Part shown: positions 16,305 to 23,943 of the stretch, piece by piece
How positions within the stretch are numbered: position 1 is the first letter of the stretch
Layout of the letters: each line of letters begins with the position of its first letter
Origin: Candidatus Melainabacteria bacterium
GTDB lineage: Bacteria > Cyanobacteriota > Vampirovibrionia > Obscuribacterales > Obscuribacteraceae
Direction: 5' to 3'
Assembly (NCBI GenBank): GCA_016212515.1
Contig: JACRFZ010000060.1
Coordinates: 1-33,594 of the forward strand
Length of the DNA: 33,594 nt
Made by a program: the position numbers and the translations under genes
The notes under the pieces: model-generated
Database searches by the model: none
What the model was told of the DNA's origin: nothing
What the model saw: only the letters and a program-made list of their open reading frames with translations

Positions 16305-16523
16305 AGAACAAATCTGGCGAGATATACCTCTGGCGGAACCGCTAAACTCATGTAAACGGGGAAATTGATTCTGCTTGACCGCTAAATTGCAGTTGTAGCA
16401 AGCCTTTCACAGGCGAAAAAGTCCCGAAACCCTGATGTAATATTTCGCAAAATCACTTTTGTTACATTGAAGGATTTTTCAAAAGATAGATAGTCCGTCG
16501 GCAAGCAGACAAGTCGATCATGT

Positions 16524-17552
16524 TCAAGGATTAGTAGCAGGAACTTGCGTCGGCACCGGATTAGGTGCCTCAGGCGCAATGCCGGGCACCGGATTAGGTG
16601 CCCCAGGCGCAATGCCAGGCACCGGATTAGGCGAAAGCCCATCATTGGTGGGCGTGCCAGGCACCGGATTAGGTGCCACAGGCGCAATGCCGGGCACCGG
16701 ATTAGGTGCCCCAGGCGCAACGCCGGGCACCGGATTGGGTGATATGGCCGGCGGATAACTCTGTGTATCGGGAGCAGCAGTGGGAACAGCCGGACTGCTG
16801 GTCTGGAAATTAGAAGCGGGCATCTGAACATTGCCTTGACCGGAAGGCAATGTATTCGAACCGGCCGACTGAGTCATTAGACCAGCACCGCTCTCACTCA
16901 CAGATGAGCCACTGGAAGTAGGGCTTGTAACGGGTGAAGCTTGCGGCTTATTCATCATCATGTAGACAAACATAATGACGCAAATGAAAATCACGGAACC
17001 GATCATCACCGCATAACCGCTACCCTGTGCCGGTGGTTCGTAGCCGGAACTTGCCGAATTGTAGCTTGGTGTCGCAGACGGTGCACCGCTTCCATAAGAA
17101 GCCGGGCTTTGGGCGCCGGCTGAAACGGACGAACCGCTTGCGGGCATAATGGACGACTGATGGTCCTGAAAATTACGCATCCACTGAGGCACATCGCCGG
17201 TCTGTGGCGAAGGTGCGGCACCGGCTCCTGTTGCGGGAGCCGGCTCTCCGCCGGCAGACATCTGAGGCGCCCGACTGGTGCTTGCTCTTGGTCCGCCACC
17301 TGAAGAGGGCGCACCCACAGCTCCTAGATTTTGCCCTGTGGCCCGGCTGGACACGCCGCCGGCCAGGGAACCAGGTGCTGAATTGGCTACTTTGGAGGGA
17401 GTAGGGATGGCATCAAGCTGGTCTTTTAAACTCATACCGACCATAGGCGATGAACCGGCGGAACTAGCGGCTCCTTCGGCATGCCCCTGACAATGTCCGG
17501 CAACACTCACATTTCTTGTTTGTCCACAAATATGGCAGTTTTCAGCGCTCAT
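16524..17552 (-). CDS. Single-pass membrane protein with zinc-ribbon-like N-terminus and Pro-rich repeats
   Basis: The 342-residue protein starts with C-x2-C...C-x3-H (CHICGQTRNVSVAGHCQGH), a probable metal-binding knuckle. A long Ser/Gly/Pro/Ala-rich linker follows, then one membrane helix at about 180-200 (VMIGSVIFICVIMFVYMMM). The C-terminal half is again low complexity and ends in tandem 11-residue repeats built on PNPVPGIAPGA. With a cytosolic zinc knuckle the Pro-rich tail would be outside, long enough to reach through the envelope. The gene is divergent from RR-B and its 3' end faces HK-B. The function is unknown. Composition makes homology searches unreliable. Confidence 0.78.
   Translation of the reverse strand: MSAENCHICGQTRNVSVAGHCQGHAEGAASSAGSSPMVGMSLKDQLDAIPTPSKVANSAPGSLAGGVSSRATGQNLGAVGAPSSGGGPRASTSRAPQMSAGGEPAPATGAGAAPSPQTGDVPQWMRNFQDHQSSIMPASGSSVSAGAQSPASYGSGAPSATPSYNSASSGYEPPAQGSGYAVMIGSVIFICVIMFVYMMMNKPQASPVTSPTSSGSSVSESGAGLMTQSAGSNTLPSGQGNVQMPASNFQTSSPAVPTAAPDTQSYPPAISPNPVPGVAPGAPNPVPGIAPVAPNPVPGTPTNDGLSPNPVPGIAPGAPNPVPGIAPEAPNPVPTQVPATNP
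16552..16740 (+). repeat. Tandem 33-bp repeat inside the Pro-rich membrane protein gene
   Basis: Units start at 16552, 16585, 16618, 16660, 16693 and 16726. The spacing is 33, 33, 42, 33 and 33 bp and the last unit is partial. Each begins GGCACCGGATT. All spacings keep the reading frame and encode the PNPVPGIAPGA repeat. The near identity at DNA level suggests recent expansion. Confidence 0.9.
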
Positions 17553-17687
17553 AGGTTCAACACAACAGGGGAGTCAAGGGGCCCGCTCAAGCTAGTCTAA
17601 TGCAAGCCGTCTAATAAAATACCAGATTTAACCAGGGAAACCAGCCATAAGTGCTAGCAAAGCAAGCTCACTGAGGAAAAGCACTAG

Positions 17688-17716
17688 TTGCCCGGGGAAG
17701 AAGACTCATCTAGAAT
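17688..17716 (+). promoter_or_regulatory. Sigma70-type promoter for RR-B
   Basis: The -35 is TTGCCC (17688-17693), followed by a 17-nt spacer and the -10 TAGAAT (17711-17716). Transcription would start near 17723, leaving about 34 nt before the TTG at 17757. This placement rules out the longer frame starting at 17688. Confidence 0.6.
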
Positions 17717-17756
17717 TAGCCGAATTCTGGTGGGCAGCTATCTCGGGAAAGTACAC

Positions 17757-18446
17757 TTGGCTAAGGTTTTAATAGTAGATGACGATCCTGAACTGATCCT
17801 GGCAGTCCAGTGCTTCCTTTCACCCAAGGGCTTCCTGGTTGAATCGGCTGCGGATGGAATGTCCGCTCTGGATTTCCTCTCTGTGAGCAAATACGACGCT
17901 ATTATTCTTGATCTCGGTCTACCCGATATGGACGGTCTGACCATCTGCCATAAACTGCGTAATGCCGGCGACTCAACTCCCATAATCATGCTCACGGGCA
18001 AGGCAGCCATCAGCGATAAAGAACTGGGTTTCAATACCGGCGCCGATGACTATTTGACAAAACCATTTAGCTTGAAAGAGTTACTGGCACGGTTGCAAGC
18101 CATAATGCGCCGCCCGGCAGTTTTCCTTTCCAACGTGCTGCGTTGCGGTGATCTCGAATTGAACACAGAGAACCGCACATTGACCAGGGCAGGCCAGGAA
18201 ATCAGCCTCTCCCCCATAGAACTATCACTGCTTGAGCTGTTCATGAAGCATCCCCAGCAATTCTTCAGCACCGATACTCTCCTTGCCAGGGTCTGGCCGT
18301 CCGATAAAGATTCCACCGACGAAGCAGTCAGGGCATCCATTAAGAGACTGAGAAGAAAAATTGACGGCGCCAACATAGACGAAAGCGAGTCTCTCATTGA
18401 AAGCAATCGAAGAGTCGGCTATCGCTTCAGGCGCCGTCTTGACTAA
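17757..18446 (+). CDS. OmpR-family response regulator RR-B
   Basis: The 229-residue protein has a receiver domain with acidic pocket D8/D9/D10, phospho-acceptor D52, T80 and a K in DDYLTKPF. It also has a complete winged-helix domain ending VGYRFRRRL. The TTG start gives MAKVLIVDDD, parallel to RR-A. Its neighbours are HK-B (upstream, same strand, separated by the Pro-rich membrane gene) and HK-C (convergent). Its stop TAA shares bases with the HK-C stop TAG. It is the nearest regulator to the secreted paralogues carrying OmpR-type direct repeats, so it is a candidate for their control. Confidence 0.93.
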   Translation: MAKVLIVDDDPELILAVQCFLSPKGFLVESAADGMSALDFLSVSKYDAIILDLGLPDMDGLTICHKLRNAGDSTPIIMLTGKAAISDKELGFNTGADDYLTKPFSLKELLARLQAIMRRPAVFLSNVLRCGDLELNTENRTLTRAGQEISLSPIELSLLELFMKHPQQFFSTDTLLARVWPSDKDSTDEAVRASIKRLRRKIDGANIDESESLIESNRRVGYRFRRRLD

Positions 18447-20275
18447 GAACCGGTTCGTTGGCCCGGCATCGGCCGCAGTGGCAATTTACATATAAATGTA
18501 CTGCCCTTACCAACCTCGCTTTCGACTTCCACGGTACCGCCGTGAAGTTCAATGAAGGTCTTGCAAATAGTGAGTCCAAGCCCCGCACCGCGGTTATTTT
18601 TGGCATCGGCGGCGTCTACCTGCTGAAAGCGATCAAAAACGGACGCTAGCTGGTGAGCCGGAATACCGCGCCCGTGATCGGCAACGAATATCAAAACGTG
18701 GTTGCCATCCGACTTAGCTGATAGTGAAACCGTGCCACCCTCACGAGAATACTTGAGAGCATTGGACAACAAATTGACGATGGCCCGGCTCAATCTCTCA
18801 ACGTCGGCAACAATAGTCAAATTGGTCGGTCTGGCATTGATGGTTACCTTTCGTTCAGCGGCCAGTCCCAACACCGTCTGTACGCACTGTTCGAAGATTT
18901 GATTTAGGGGTATCTCTTCCAGCACAAGTTCCAGAATACCGGCTTTACCTTTTTCAATGTCGAGCAAGTCGTTGATAAGGGAGAGCATTACAGCCGCTTT
19001 TCTGTCCGCAACTTGCACAAGTCGGGCGCCCTCAGTGGTCAGGGAACCAACCATGCCTTCATCCAGCATCTCCAGAACATGCCGGATGGTAGTAAGGGGA
19101 GAGCGCAAATCGTGGCTGACCATGGCCACTACCTCTTGCTTCAGTCTCTCAACTTCCTTTCGCTCGGTGATATCGTGCACCACTGCAAACACCGTCTGCT
19201 GCTCTTGCGACCAGCAAGCCGACCAGAGTACATCACACTCGCTGCCATCCTTGCGAGCCATCCGAGTCTCGAAAATAGCCTGGCATTGCTCAATGGTAGT
19301 GCCCTCCATAATGCGCTGCACCGCTTCTCTGGCTGCTTCAACGTCCTCAGGCACAATCAGTTCGAAAAAACGAGTGCCAATCAAGTCTTCAGGATCAAAC
19401 CCAAGAAGTTTGAGCGAAGCCGGACTGACCGTGGCAAAACGTCCGTTCTGGTCAATAGAACAAATCACATCCAGGGCGTTTTCAAATATTGCACTTTCCC
19501 GCTGGGCTGCTTCCCTCAGGGAACGAGCCATTTGGTGAAAAACACCGTCCAACTCCGATATCTCATCATCGCCGAAGGCCGGGGCATTGAGTTTCTGCCC
19601 GGCCGCCAGTCTGTAGGCATTATCTCTTAAAACGTCCACGCGCCTGCCTATGCCTCTGACGAAGAAAACCGTAAGGGCCAGAGAAATCAATATGTTGAAC
19701 AGCACTCCAACAGCAATCAGCCACTTGAGCCGGGTTCTGGCCAGCATCTGCGCTACTTCGTGTTCATGCTGCTTGCATTCCTGCTCGTGTATGAAAGCCT
19801 TCAACTTGGTCTCCAGCTCATTAGTACTGGAAGCGATAGCACTAAACATGTGCCTGGCGCTAAAATCAGCCAGGTTACCGCTGTTTTCAACAAGAAACTT
19901 TCTGGCATTGCAGAGAGCATCGAGGCCCTTCTGGGCATCAGCTAAAAGCTCGCTCTTACTGCCCTCACCGCCAACTAAAAGCCCCTGCAGCGCCTTTATC
20001 TCAGAGGGAATTTTGCCTGTCAGTTCTTCGAAGCGATCATAAAAGAGCGGACTGCGAGTGCTGCTGTAACCGAGCAAGGTCAAATTGGCATCATGAAAAA
20101 GCCTGGACAGATCATCCGCCTGATAAATGATGGCTCTGGAGCGGGCCTGCTGCTGAGCTTCCGCATCAGCCTGCTGCAAGAGCGTTACCAAAATGAAAAC
20201 AAAGAGAAGCTCAAAGAAAAGGGGCACGGCGACCAGAATGGCTCCCTTTTGACTTAATCTGAGGCTTACTGCCAT
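18443..20275 (-). CDS. Complete membrane sensor histidine kinase HK-C
   Basis: The 610-residue kinase has TM1 (9-32), an extracytoplasmic sensor (about 33-182), TM2 (183-206), HAMP (about 207-262), PAS with PAC-like end (about 265-375), HisKA with H388 in MVSHDLRSPLT, and HATPase_c. The ATPase motifs are intact: NLLSNALK, DHGRGIP, FDRFQQV and GAGLGL. Unlike HK-A and HK-B nothing essential is missing. Its 3' end overlaps the RR-B stop tail to tail (18443-18446). The ATG at 20275 has GGGAG about 11 nt upstream. It likely phosphorylates RR-B, or both regulators; the signal is unknown. Confidence 0.94.
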   Translation of the reverse strand: MAVSLRLSQKGAILVAVPLFFELLFVFILVTLLQQADAEAQQQARSRAIIYQADDLSRLFHDANLTLLGYSSTRSPLFYDRFEELTGKIPSEIKALQGLLVGGEGSKSELLADAQKGLDALCNARKFLVENSGNLADFSARHMFSAIASSTNELETKLKAFIHEQECKQHEHEVAQMLARTRLKWLIAVGVLFNILISLALTVFFVRGIGRRVDVLRDNAYRLAAGQKLNAPAFGDDEISELDGVFHQMARSLREAAQRESAIFENALDVICSIDQNGRFATVSPASLKLLGFDPEDLIGTRFFELIVPEDVEAAREAVQRIMEGTTIEQCQAIFETRMARKDGSECDVLWSACWSQEQQTVFAVVHDITERKEVERLKQEVVAMVSHDLRSPLTTIRHVLEMLDEGMVGSLTTEGARLVQVADRKAAVMLSLINDLLDIEKGKAGILELVLEEIPLNQIFEQCVQTVLGLAAERKVTINARPTNLTIVADVERLSRAIVNLLSNALKYSREGGTVSLSAKSDGNHVLIFVADHGRGIPAHQLASVFDRFQQVDAADAKNNRGAGLGLTICKTFIELHGGTVEVESEVGKGSTFICKLPLRPMPGQRTGS

Positions 20276-20327
20276 CTACTTGCCGACTCCCGGTTGTGGC
20301 AAATCTACATTTATAGCTTATTGCCCG

Positions 20328-20341
20328 ATCTGTGACCAGAT
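20328..20341. promoter_or_regulatory. Perfect inverted repeat upstream of HK-C
   Basis: ATCTG-TGAC-CAGAT has 5-bp perfect arms around TGAC and lies 53 nt upstream of the HK-C start. A related TTTG-TGAC-CAAA lies before HK-A. Confidence 0.35.
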
Positions 20342-20391
20342 GAAGCCTCAAGCAAGGAGCGATGGCAGCCCTTGCCAGTTCAGGGAAGAGT

Positions 20392-20424
20392 CGTCACGTT
20401 AACGTCACGATATAAACCTAGATT
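20392..20424 (+). promoter_or_regulatory. OmpR/PhoB-type direct repeat and -10 of the secreted protein at 20431
   Basis: CGTCACG-TTAA-CGTCACG is a perfect 7-bp repeat with an 11-bp period (20392-20409). It is followed by a 9-nt spacer and the -10-like TAGATT (20419-20424). This is the spacing expected for an OmpR-family activator replacing the -35. The same architecture precedes the paralogue at 22003. RNA would start near 20431. Confidence 0.65.
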
Positions 20425-20430
20425 TAGCCC

Positions 20431-21057
20431 ATGGAAAAGGCTCTTTACTTGAGAATGAGGCTCCCGACCGTGAAAAGAAGCATTCTACTACCCTTACTTA
20501 TGGCACCGCTGCTTCTCACCGGCGCTACCATTCCTATACCTGTACTCGCTCAAAACGCACAATTCGATCTGAGCTCTTTTGATGGAGCATCCTTTAACGG
20601 TGGCTCTTTTGACGGCTCATGGCCCCAGAACTATTCGAACCAGGGATTCAACCCCGCCACACAGGCCACCTTACCAAACAATTACCTACCGCAGGCGGCC
20701 AACGCCATACTCTCTACGGGGCGGACAATGCTGCCCGTGGTCTCAACCGGCTCAGTCGATTTCAATACAGTAGACCTTCCCTTTATCCGCAGCAATGGCG
20801 GTCAGGGCGCTTTCTCAGGCGGTCCCGGAAGCGGTGGCGGCACCGGCAACGGTTCCTCGCAAGTGCCGCCCGACCTGCCACCAGGTTATGCTGCCGTCAT
20901 GTGTCACGGTGTCTACGCCGGTGCCATACCACCCGGTGGCAACATCGTAGATTTCTGGAACGGCGCCTATGGCTTTGCCGGCGATGAGCAACAGCAGGCC
21001 GCCCTTCTGGAAGAAGGAAAATGGCTGAGAGAGCACGGTCAACTGGATGGTCTCTAG
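20431..21057 (+). CDS. Secreted Gly/Ser-rich protein S1, paralogue of S2
   Basis: The frame of 208 residues begins at ATG 20431. If transcription starts near 20431 the real start could be ATG 20455 or GTG 20470. All options lead into a signal peptide (KRSILLPLLMAPLLL, cleavage near VLA-QN). The mature part is low complexity, with FDGASFNGGSFDGS-like repeats and a Gly-rich linker. It ends in a conserved block PPGYAAVMCHGVYAGAIPP...WN, also found in S2 (GPGYQPVYTHGVFDGYLTP...WN). A strong terminator follows. The family is not recognised. The pattern H-G-V-(Y/F)-x-G suggests a small secreted domain specific to this group. Confidence 0.8.
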   Translation: MEKALYLRMRLPTVKRSILLPLLMAPLLLTGATIPIPVLAQNAQFDLSSFDGASFNGGSFDGSWPQNYSNQGFNPATQATLPNNYLPQAANAILSTGRTMLPVVSTGSVDFNTVDLPFIRSNGGQGAFSGGPGSGGGTGNGSSQVPPDLPPGYAAVMCHGVYAGAIPPGGNIVDFWNGAYGFAGDEQQQAALLEEGKWLREHGQLDGL

Positions 21058-21093
21058 TTCAGGACCACCACACCAGTTTCCGAATACCTTTTG

Positions 21094-21117
21094 AAAGCAC
21101 CGCCCTGGCGGTGCTTT
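21094..21117 (+). terminator. Rho-independent terminator after S1
   Basis: AAAGCACCGC and GCGGTGCTTT form a perfect 10-bp stem with a CCTG loop, followed by TACTCTT, 37 nt after the S1 stop. Confidence 0.8.
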
Positions 21118-21241
21118 TACTCTTCCGGTGAGGTTGAACTGCAAACCTTGGGATGGTCGCCAATCCAGACGCGAACAACACCTCTTCGAAGCAAAGACCT
21201 TTCAATCTCAGTCAAGACCACAAAAAGTCCCCAGCCAAGAC

Positions 21242-21276
21242 AAAAATATGAGGACTCGGCCTCGGCTCAAGTCCTC
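21242..21276 (-). terminator. Rho-independent terminator after S2
   Basis: On the minus strand GAGGACT pairs with AGTCCTC across a 13-nt loop (21250-21276). ATATTTTTG follows at once, 37 nt beyond the S2 stop. Confidence 0.65.
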
Positions 21277-21313
21277 AATATCGACACTCACAGCTCTTGC
21301 AATCTTCCTGGAC

Positions 21314-22003
21314 CTAGGGATAGGTTCCACCCATCTCTCTGGTAATAATGAAGATGTCATTCTCGGTGGGTCCACCGGGACGCCTGTTGGCAAAGCTCTT
21401 CCAGGCAGCGGCAGGGTTGCCGTTATTCCACAAGTCAGCTTCCTCAGGGGTGAGATAGCCGTCAAAGACACCATGGGTATAGACCGGCTGGTAGCCCGGT
21501 CCGGGCGGCGGCGGGATATTTTCATCGGAACCGATACTGCCACCACTACCGCCACGGTTACTGACTCTCGAATCCAGATTGGTAGCCGAAATCGACACGG
21601 GGTTGGCCATATTGCCCTTGGCCCCTGATTGGGTCCACTCGCCGACACTGATAAACTCGTCAGCCCCCCAGGCATCAGGCATGACGCTGCCGTGACCGGT
21701 AGTGAGCCCGAGATCTCGAATACCCGTTATACCGGCGTCGATTCTATTGCATTTTTTGAAATTATCGATGGGCGGCAGACCGTTTACACCTTCATCACCA
21801 TAGATGTTTTCCGCATTGGCGCCGGCGTTATAGACAAAGCTGTCCAGAACAGTCGGAGGCAGGCGCCGCTCGCGACCACCCGCCCGCATTTGATAAGCAC
21901 TTAACTGAAAAAGGTTGGTAAGGTCACTATCCAGTGCGAAAGCACTCTGCAGGGGAAGAACAGCAGAAAGAGCTAACAGTAAAGCGAACGGTATTATTTT
22001 CAT
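21314..22003 (-). CDS. Secreted protein S2, paralogue of S1
   Basis: From the ATG at 22003 the protein has 229 residues. A clear signal peptide (MKIIPFALLLALSAVLPLQS, cleavage after AFA) decides the start; upstream in-frame codons add a non-signal extension that would overlap the promoter. The mature part has a single Cys and a Gly-rich linker (GGSGGSIGSDE). A C-terminal block shared with S1 follows: PPPPGPGYQPVYTHGVFDG...P...LWNNG. S1 and S2 are convergent, each with its own terminator and the same promoter element, so they appear to be one regulon. No enzymatic motif is visible. Confidence 0.82.
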   Translation of the reverse strand: MKIIPFALLLALSAVLPLQSAFALDSDLTNLFQLSAYQMRAGGRERRLPPTVLDSFVYNAGANAENIYGDEGVNGLPPIDNFKKCNRIDAGITGIRDLGLTTGHGSVMPDAWGADEFISVGEWTQSGAKGNMANPVSISATNLDSRVSNRGGSGGSIGSDENIPPPPGPGYQPVYTHGVFDGYLTPEEADLWNNGNPAAAWKSFANRRPGGPTENDIFIITREMGGTYP

Positions 22004-22055
22004 GGCGCACTCTCGTAAAGCGGGGCATTCAAGCGCGAAGTCTTTGCGTGGAAAG

Positions 22056-22088
22056 ACCATACGAAAATAACGTGACGGCAAGGTGACA
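22056..22088 (-). promoter_or_regulatory. OmpR/PhoB-type direct repeat and -10 of S2
   Basis: On the minus strand TGTCACC-TTGC-CGTCACG (22088-22071) is an 11-bp-period 7+4+7 repeat. A 9-nt spacer and the -10-like TATGGT (22061-22056) follow. Spacing and half-site (YGTCACS) match the S1 promoter exactly. RNA would start near 22049. Confidence 0.65.
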
Positions 22089-22491
22089 GGTGCATGAAAT
22101 AGACTTTCTATCATCCAAATCATCAAGTGCTGGCCATGCTGGCCGATTCAGCTGGAGTCTGCCGCATTCAATCCATAAGCGATTCGTAGGATCACCACTG
22201 AGTGGGCGTCTTCACAGAACTTTTCAGTCATTTACATACAGCAAAAACTGTTCATAGTCCCTGACAAAACTTGATGCTTCAGTGTTTTCATCCTGTGACC
22301 AAGAAGCAATACTGCAGCCGCTTTCGACCCACTAATTTACAGTTCTTAGGACTGTATATGTAAACAATCAGCAGTCGATTTCAGCCACCAGTAATTTCTG
22401 CCGTTATCATTTCTGCATTGCCGGTGGTGCCAGAGGCATAGCGGCGATATGGCTGAATAAGCCATTCTAGTCAAAAGGTGTGAGGTATCCC
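22089..22491. other. Gene-free stretch between S2 and the 32-residue peptide gene
   Basis: No convincing coding frame was seen on either strand. The stretch contains AT-rich dyads (TTTACATACAG near 22232, CTGTATATGTAAA near 22352), a TGTGACCA site near 22294 and a TGCCGGTGGTG element at 22419. It may hold a small RNA or a long control region. Confidence 0.4.
22419..22429 (+). repeat. Recurring intergenic element TGCCGGTGGTG, copy 3
   Basis: This exact copy lies 62 nt upstream of the 32-residue peptide gene, in the same orientation. Confidence 0.35.
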
Positions 22492-22590
22492 ATGGAAATC
22501 TGGACAGTTGTTCCCCTTATTATTATTCCCGTTTTGGCTCTTCTCGGTCTTCTCAAGACAGTCGCTTTCATCGACGCCAAACAGAGCTAA
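22492..22590 (+). CDS. Small membrane protein, 32 residues
   Basis: ATG at 22492, with GAGG about 6 nt upstream, opens a 33-codon frame ending in TAA. The peptide starts MEIWTVVPLIII and contains one hydrophobic helix (about residues 5-25) with a short polar tail ending DAKQS. The ribosome site, the membrane-helix composition and the flanking promoter-like and terminator-like elements support expression. It resembles small stress or subunit-type membrane peptides in form only; no family was recognised. Confidence 0.6.
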   Translation: MEIWTVVPLIIIPVLALLGLLKTVAFIDAKQS

Positions 22591-22690
22591 TCGACGAAAC
22601 TGCAGTCGTGAAGCAGGCAAACTGGTCGAATACTCTTCGAAAGTCTGCCTGGTTTAGCTTGGACAAATTGGTACTGCTTATCGAAAGCTG

Positions 22691-22720
22691 AAGGTCAGAA
22701 TCCCCAGGGAATCTGACTTT
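22691..22720 (+). terminator. Likely terminator downstream of the 32-residue peptide gene
   Basis: GTCAGAATCCC and GGGAATCTGAC pair with one A-A mismatch, extended by A-T and G-T pairs, and TTTCC follows. Upstream, at 22612-22651, a second stem (CAGGCA/TGCCTG with inner TCGAA/TTCGA) suggests a structured 3' region. Confidence 0.5.
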
Positions 22721-22811
22721 CCGTGCAAGTGGCAGATAGTACTTGCACAAGTTTCTCCAGCAGGTAAGCCTTCGATAGAGGGGGCGCTTGCTGCGAATCA
22801 GACGCCACGTA

Positions 22812-23363
22812 TCAAAGCATGACTTGTAAAATAGTCACATCGATGAGACGCCCAAACTTGCTCCCCATTTCTTTTAACACACCAACTTCTCTAAATCCTG
22901 CTTTCTTCGCCAACGCAAGACTGGCCGTGTTTTCAGCCGTGATGTGTATGATCATGGAATGAAACCCTCTTGCTCTGGCAGCATTCAACAATATGTCGTT
23001 CAGACATTTGCCCAGACCACATCCAACAAAATCACGGTGTATATAAATGCTTCCTTCTGTGACCAGGCGTCCGCATCTTGGGTCGCCCTCGTTGAGACAA
23101 GTGGCGCCGGCTAACTGCTGTTCGTTGCCATGTTCATCGACTTTCACGGCAACAATTACAGCCAAATTCCTACTATTTTGTTCTTTCAGCCAGACTATGG
23201 CATCTTCAACAGTTTCCACATGTTCCTGAAAGTTGGATGTATCATTTAAGACATAATGATTGTAGAGATCGACGATAGCCGGCAAATCACGTTCTTCCGC
23301 CGGTCTGAAAGTAAACCGCCCCAGCTTCGGTAAATCGATAGTTGCTATGGCTTGAGTGCCCAT
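22812..23363 (-). CDS. GNAT acetyltransferase, Pat/MnaT-like
   Basis: The 183-residue protein is a single GNAT domain. Motifs in order are FRPAEERDLPAIVDLYNHYV at the N-terminus, SIYIHRDFVGCGLGKCL (the acetyl-CoA pyrophosphate loop), IIHITAENTASLALAKKAGFREVGVL, and the C-terminal KFGRLIDVTILQ. This set is typical of the phosphinothricin/methionine-sulfoximine N-acetyltransferase group (Pat, YncA/MnaT), which acetylates small amines or amino-acid analogues. AAGGCGG precedes the ATG by 5 nt. The real substrate cannot be read from sequence. Confidence 0.88.
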   Translation of the reverse strand: MGTQAIATIDLPKLGRFTFRPAEERDLPAIVDLYNHYVLNDTSNFQEHVETVEDAIVWLKEQNSRNLAVIVAVKVDEHGNEQQLAGATCLNEGDPRCGRLVTEGSIYIHRDFVGCGLGKCLNDILLNAARARGFHSMIIHITAENTASLALAKKAGFREVGVLKEMGSKFGRLIDVTILQVML

Positions 23364-23674
23364 GTGTCCGCCTTCGCAGTCAAAATCGAACCAAACTATA
23401 TCTGTAGTTATGCCCGTTTTCCGCCCCTTAATGCCTTCCCTATTTTCAGGACCGGCGGCGCCGCATTTGCATCACAGCGCCGCACCTAATATGGTGCCCG
23501 GTCCAAGAGCAAAAGAGAAAAGGCCCGCATCAGTGCAGGCCTTCCTGACAAAAGTACTCAACGCTCCACAACCCCAAAGGTTATTGCCAGCGTTTTCTCG
23601 AAGAACCAAACATTTCCGCCGAAGGGAAAAGCCGGTTTTGACGGGACAAGGTTCATGCAGTCCCTTAAAAAATT
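23364..23674. other. Gene-free stretch between the GNAT gene and tRNA-Val
   Basis: No protein frame is supported; the one long plus-strand frame runs antisense through the tRNA. The stretch holds the GNAT promoter region and the terminator at 23520-23543. About 130 nt of transcribed tRNA trailer would lie between the tRNA and that terminator. Confidence 0.6.
23520..23543 (-). terminator. Strong terminator downstream of tRNA-Val
   Basis: On the minus strand AAGGCCTGCA and TGCGGGCCTT form a 10-bp stem (one T-G wobble) around CTGA, followed by TTCTCTTTT. Confidence 0.8.
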
Positions 23675-23746
23675 TGGGCGATGAGAGACTCGAACTCCCA
23701 ACCCCCTCGGTGTAAACGAGGTGCTCCACCATTGAGCTAATCGCCC
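23675..23746 (-). tRNA. tRNA-Val (anticodon UAC)
   Basis: The 72-nt cloverleaf is complete: acceptor GGGCGAT/ATCGCCC, D stem GCTC/GAGC, anticodon stem CCTCG/CGAGG with loop TTTACAC (anticodon TAC), and T stem GGGAG/CTCTC with loop TTCGAGT. The discriminator is A, and CCA is not encoded. A run of six T follows within a few bases of the 3' end, with the strong terminator further downstream. Confidence 0.97.
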
Positions 23747-23943
23747 ATGAGCGTGACAAGGTCACTTCCTCAAAGGGATACCCAGTGTATCATGAAGGCC
23801 GGGTGAGGCGCCACGAGCCCTTAAGACTGTTTACAGAGCTTGTCTTTGCATTTGATAAAGCAGCAAATGGCTGCGCCTGCTATCCTTAGATACAATTGCC
23901 GGCCCCCGGGGTTGGTTAAATGACATCCTGTTAAGGCCAAAAC

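Noticed and set aside
16545..16742. Possible CRISPR-like array from the regular 33-bp repeats
   Set aside because: There are no unique spacers. The repeats are contiguous, keep frame and encode a Pro-rich tail, and no cas genes are nearby.
23472..23765. Long frames across the tRNA-Val region on both strands (for example 23356-23715 plus and 23472-23765 minus)
   Set aside because: They run through a complete tRNA gene and a strong terminator, have no ribosome site and show no protein-like pattern.
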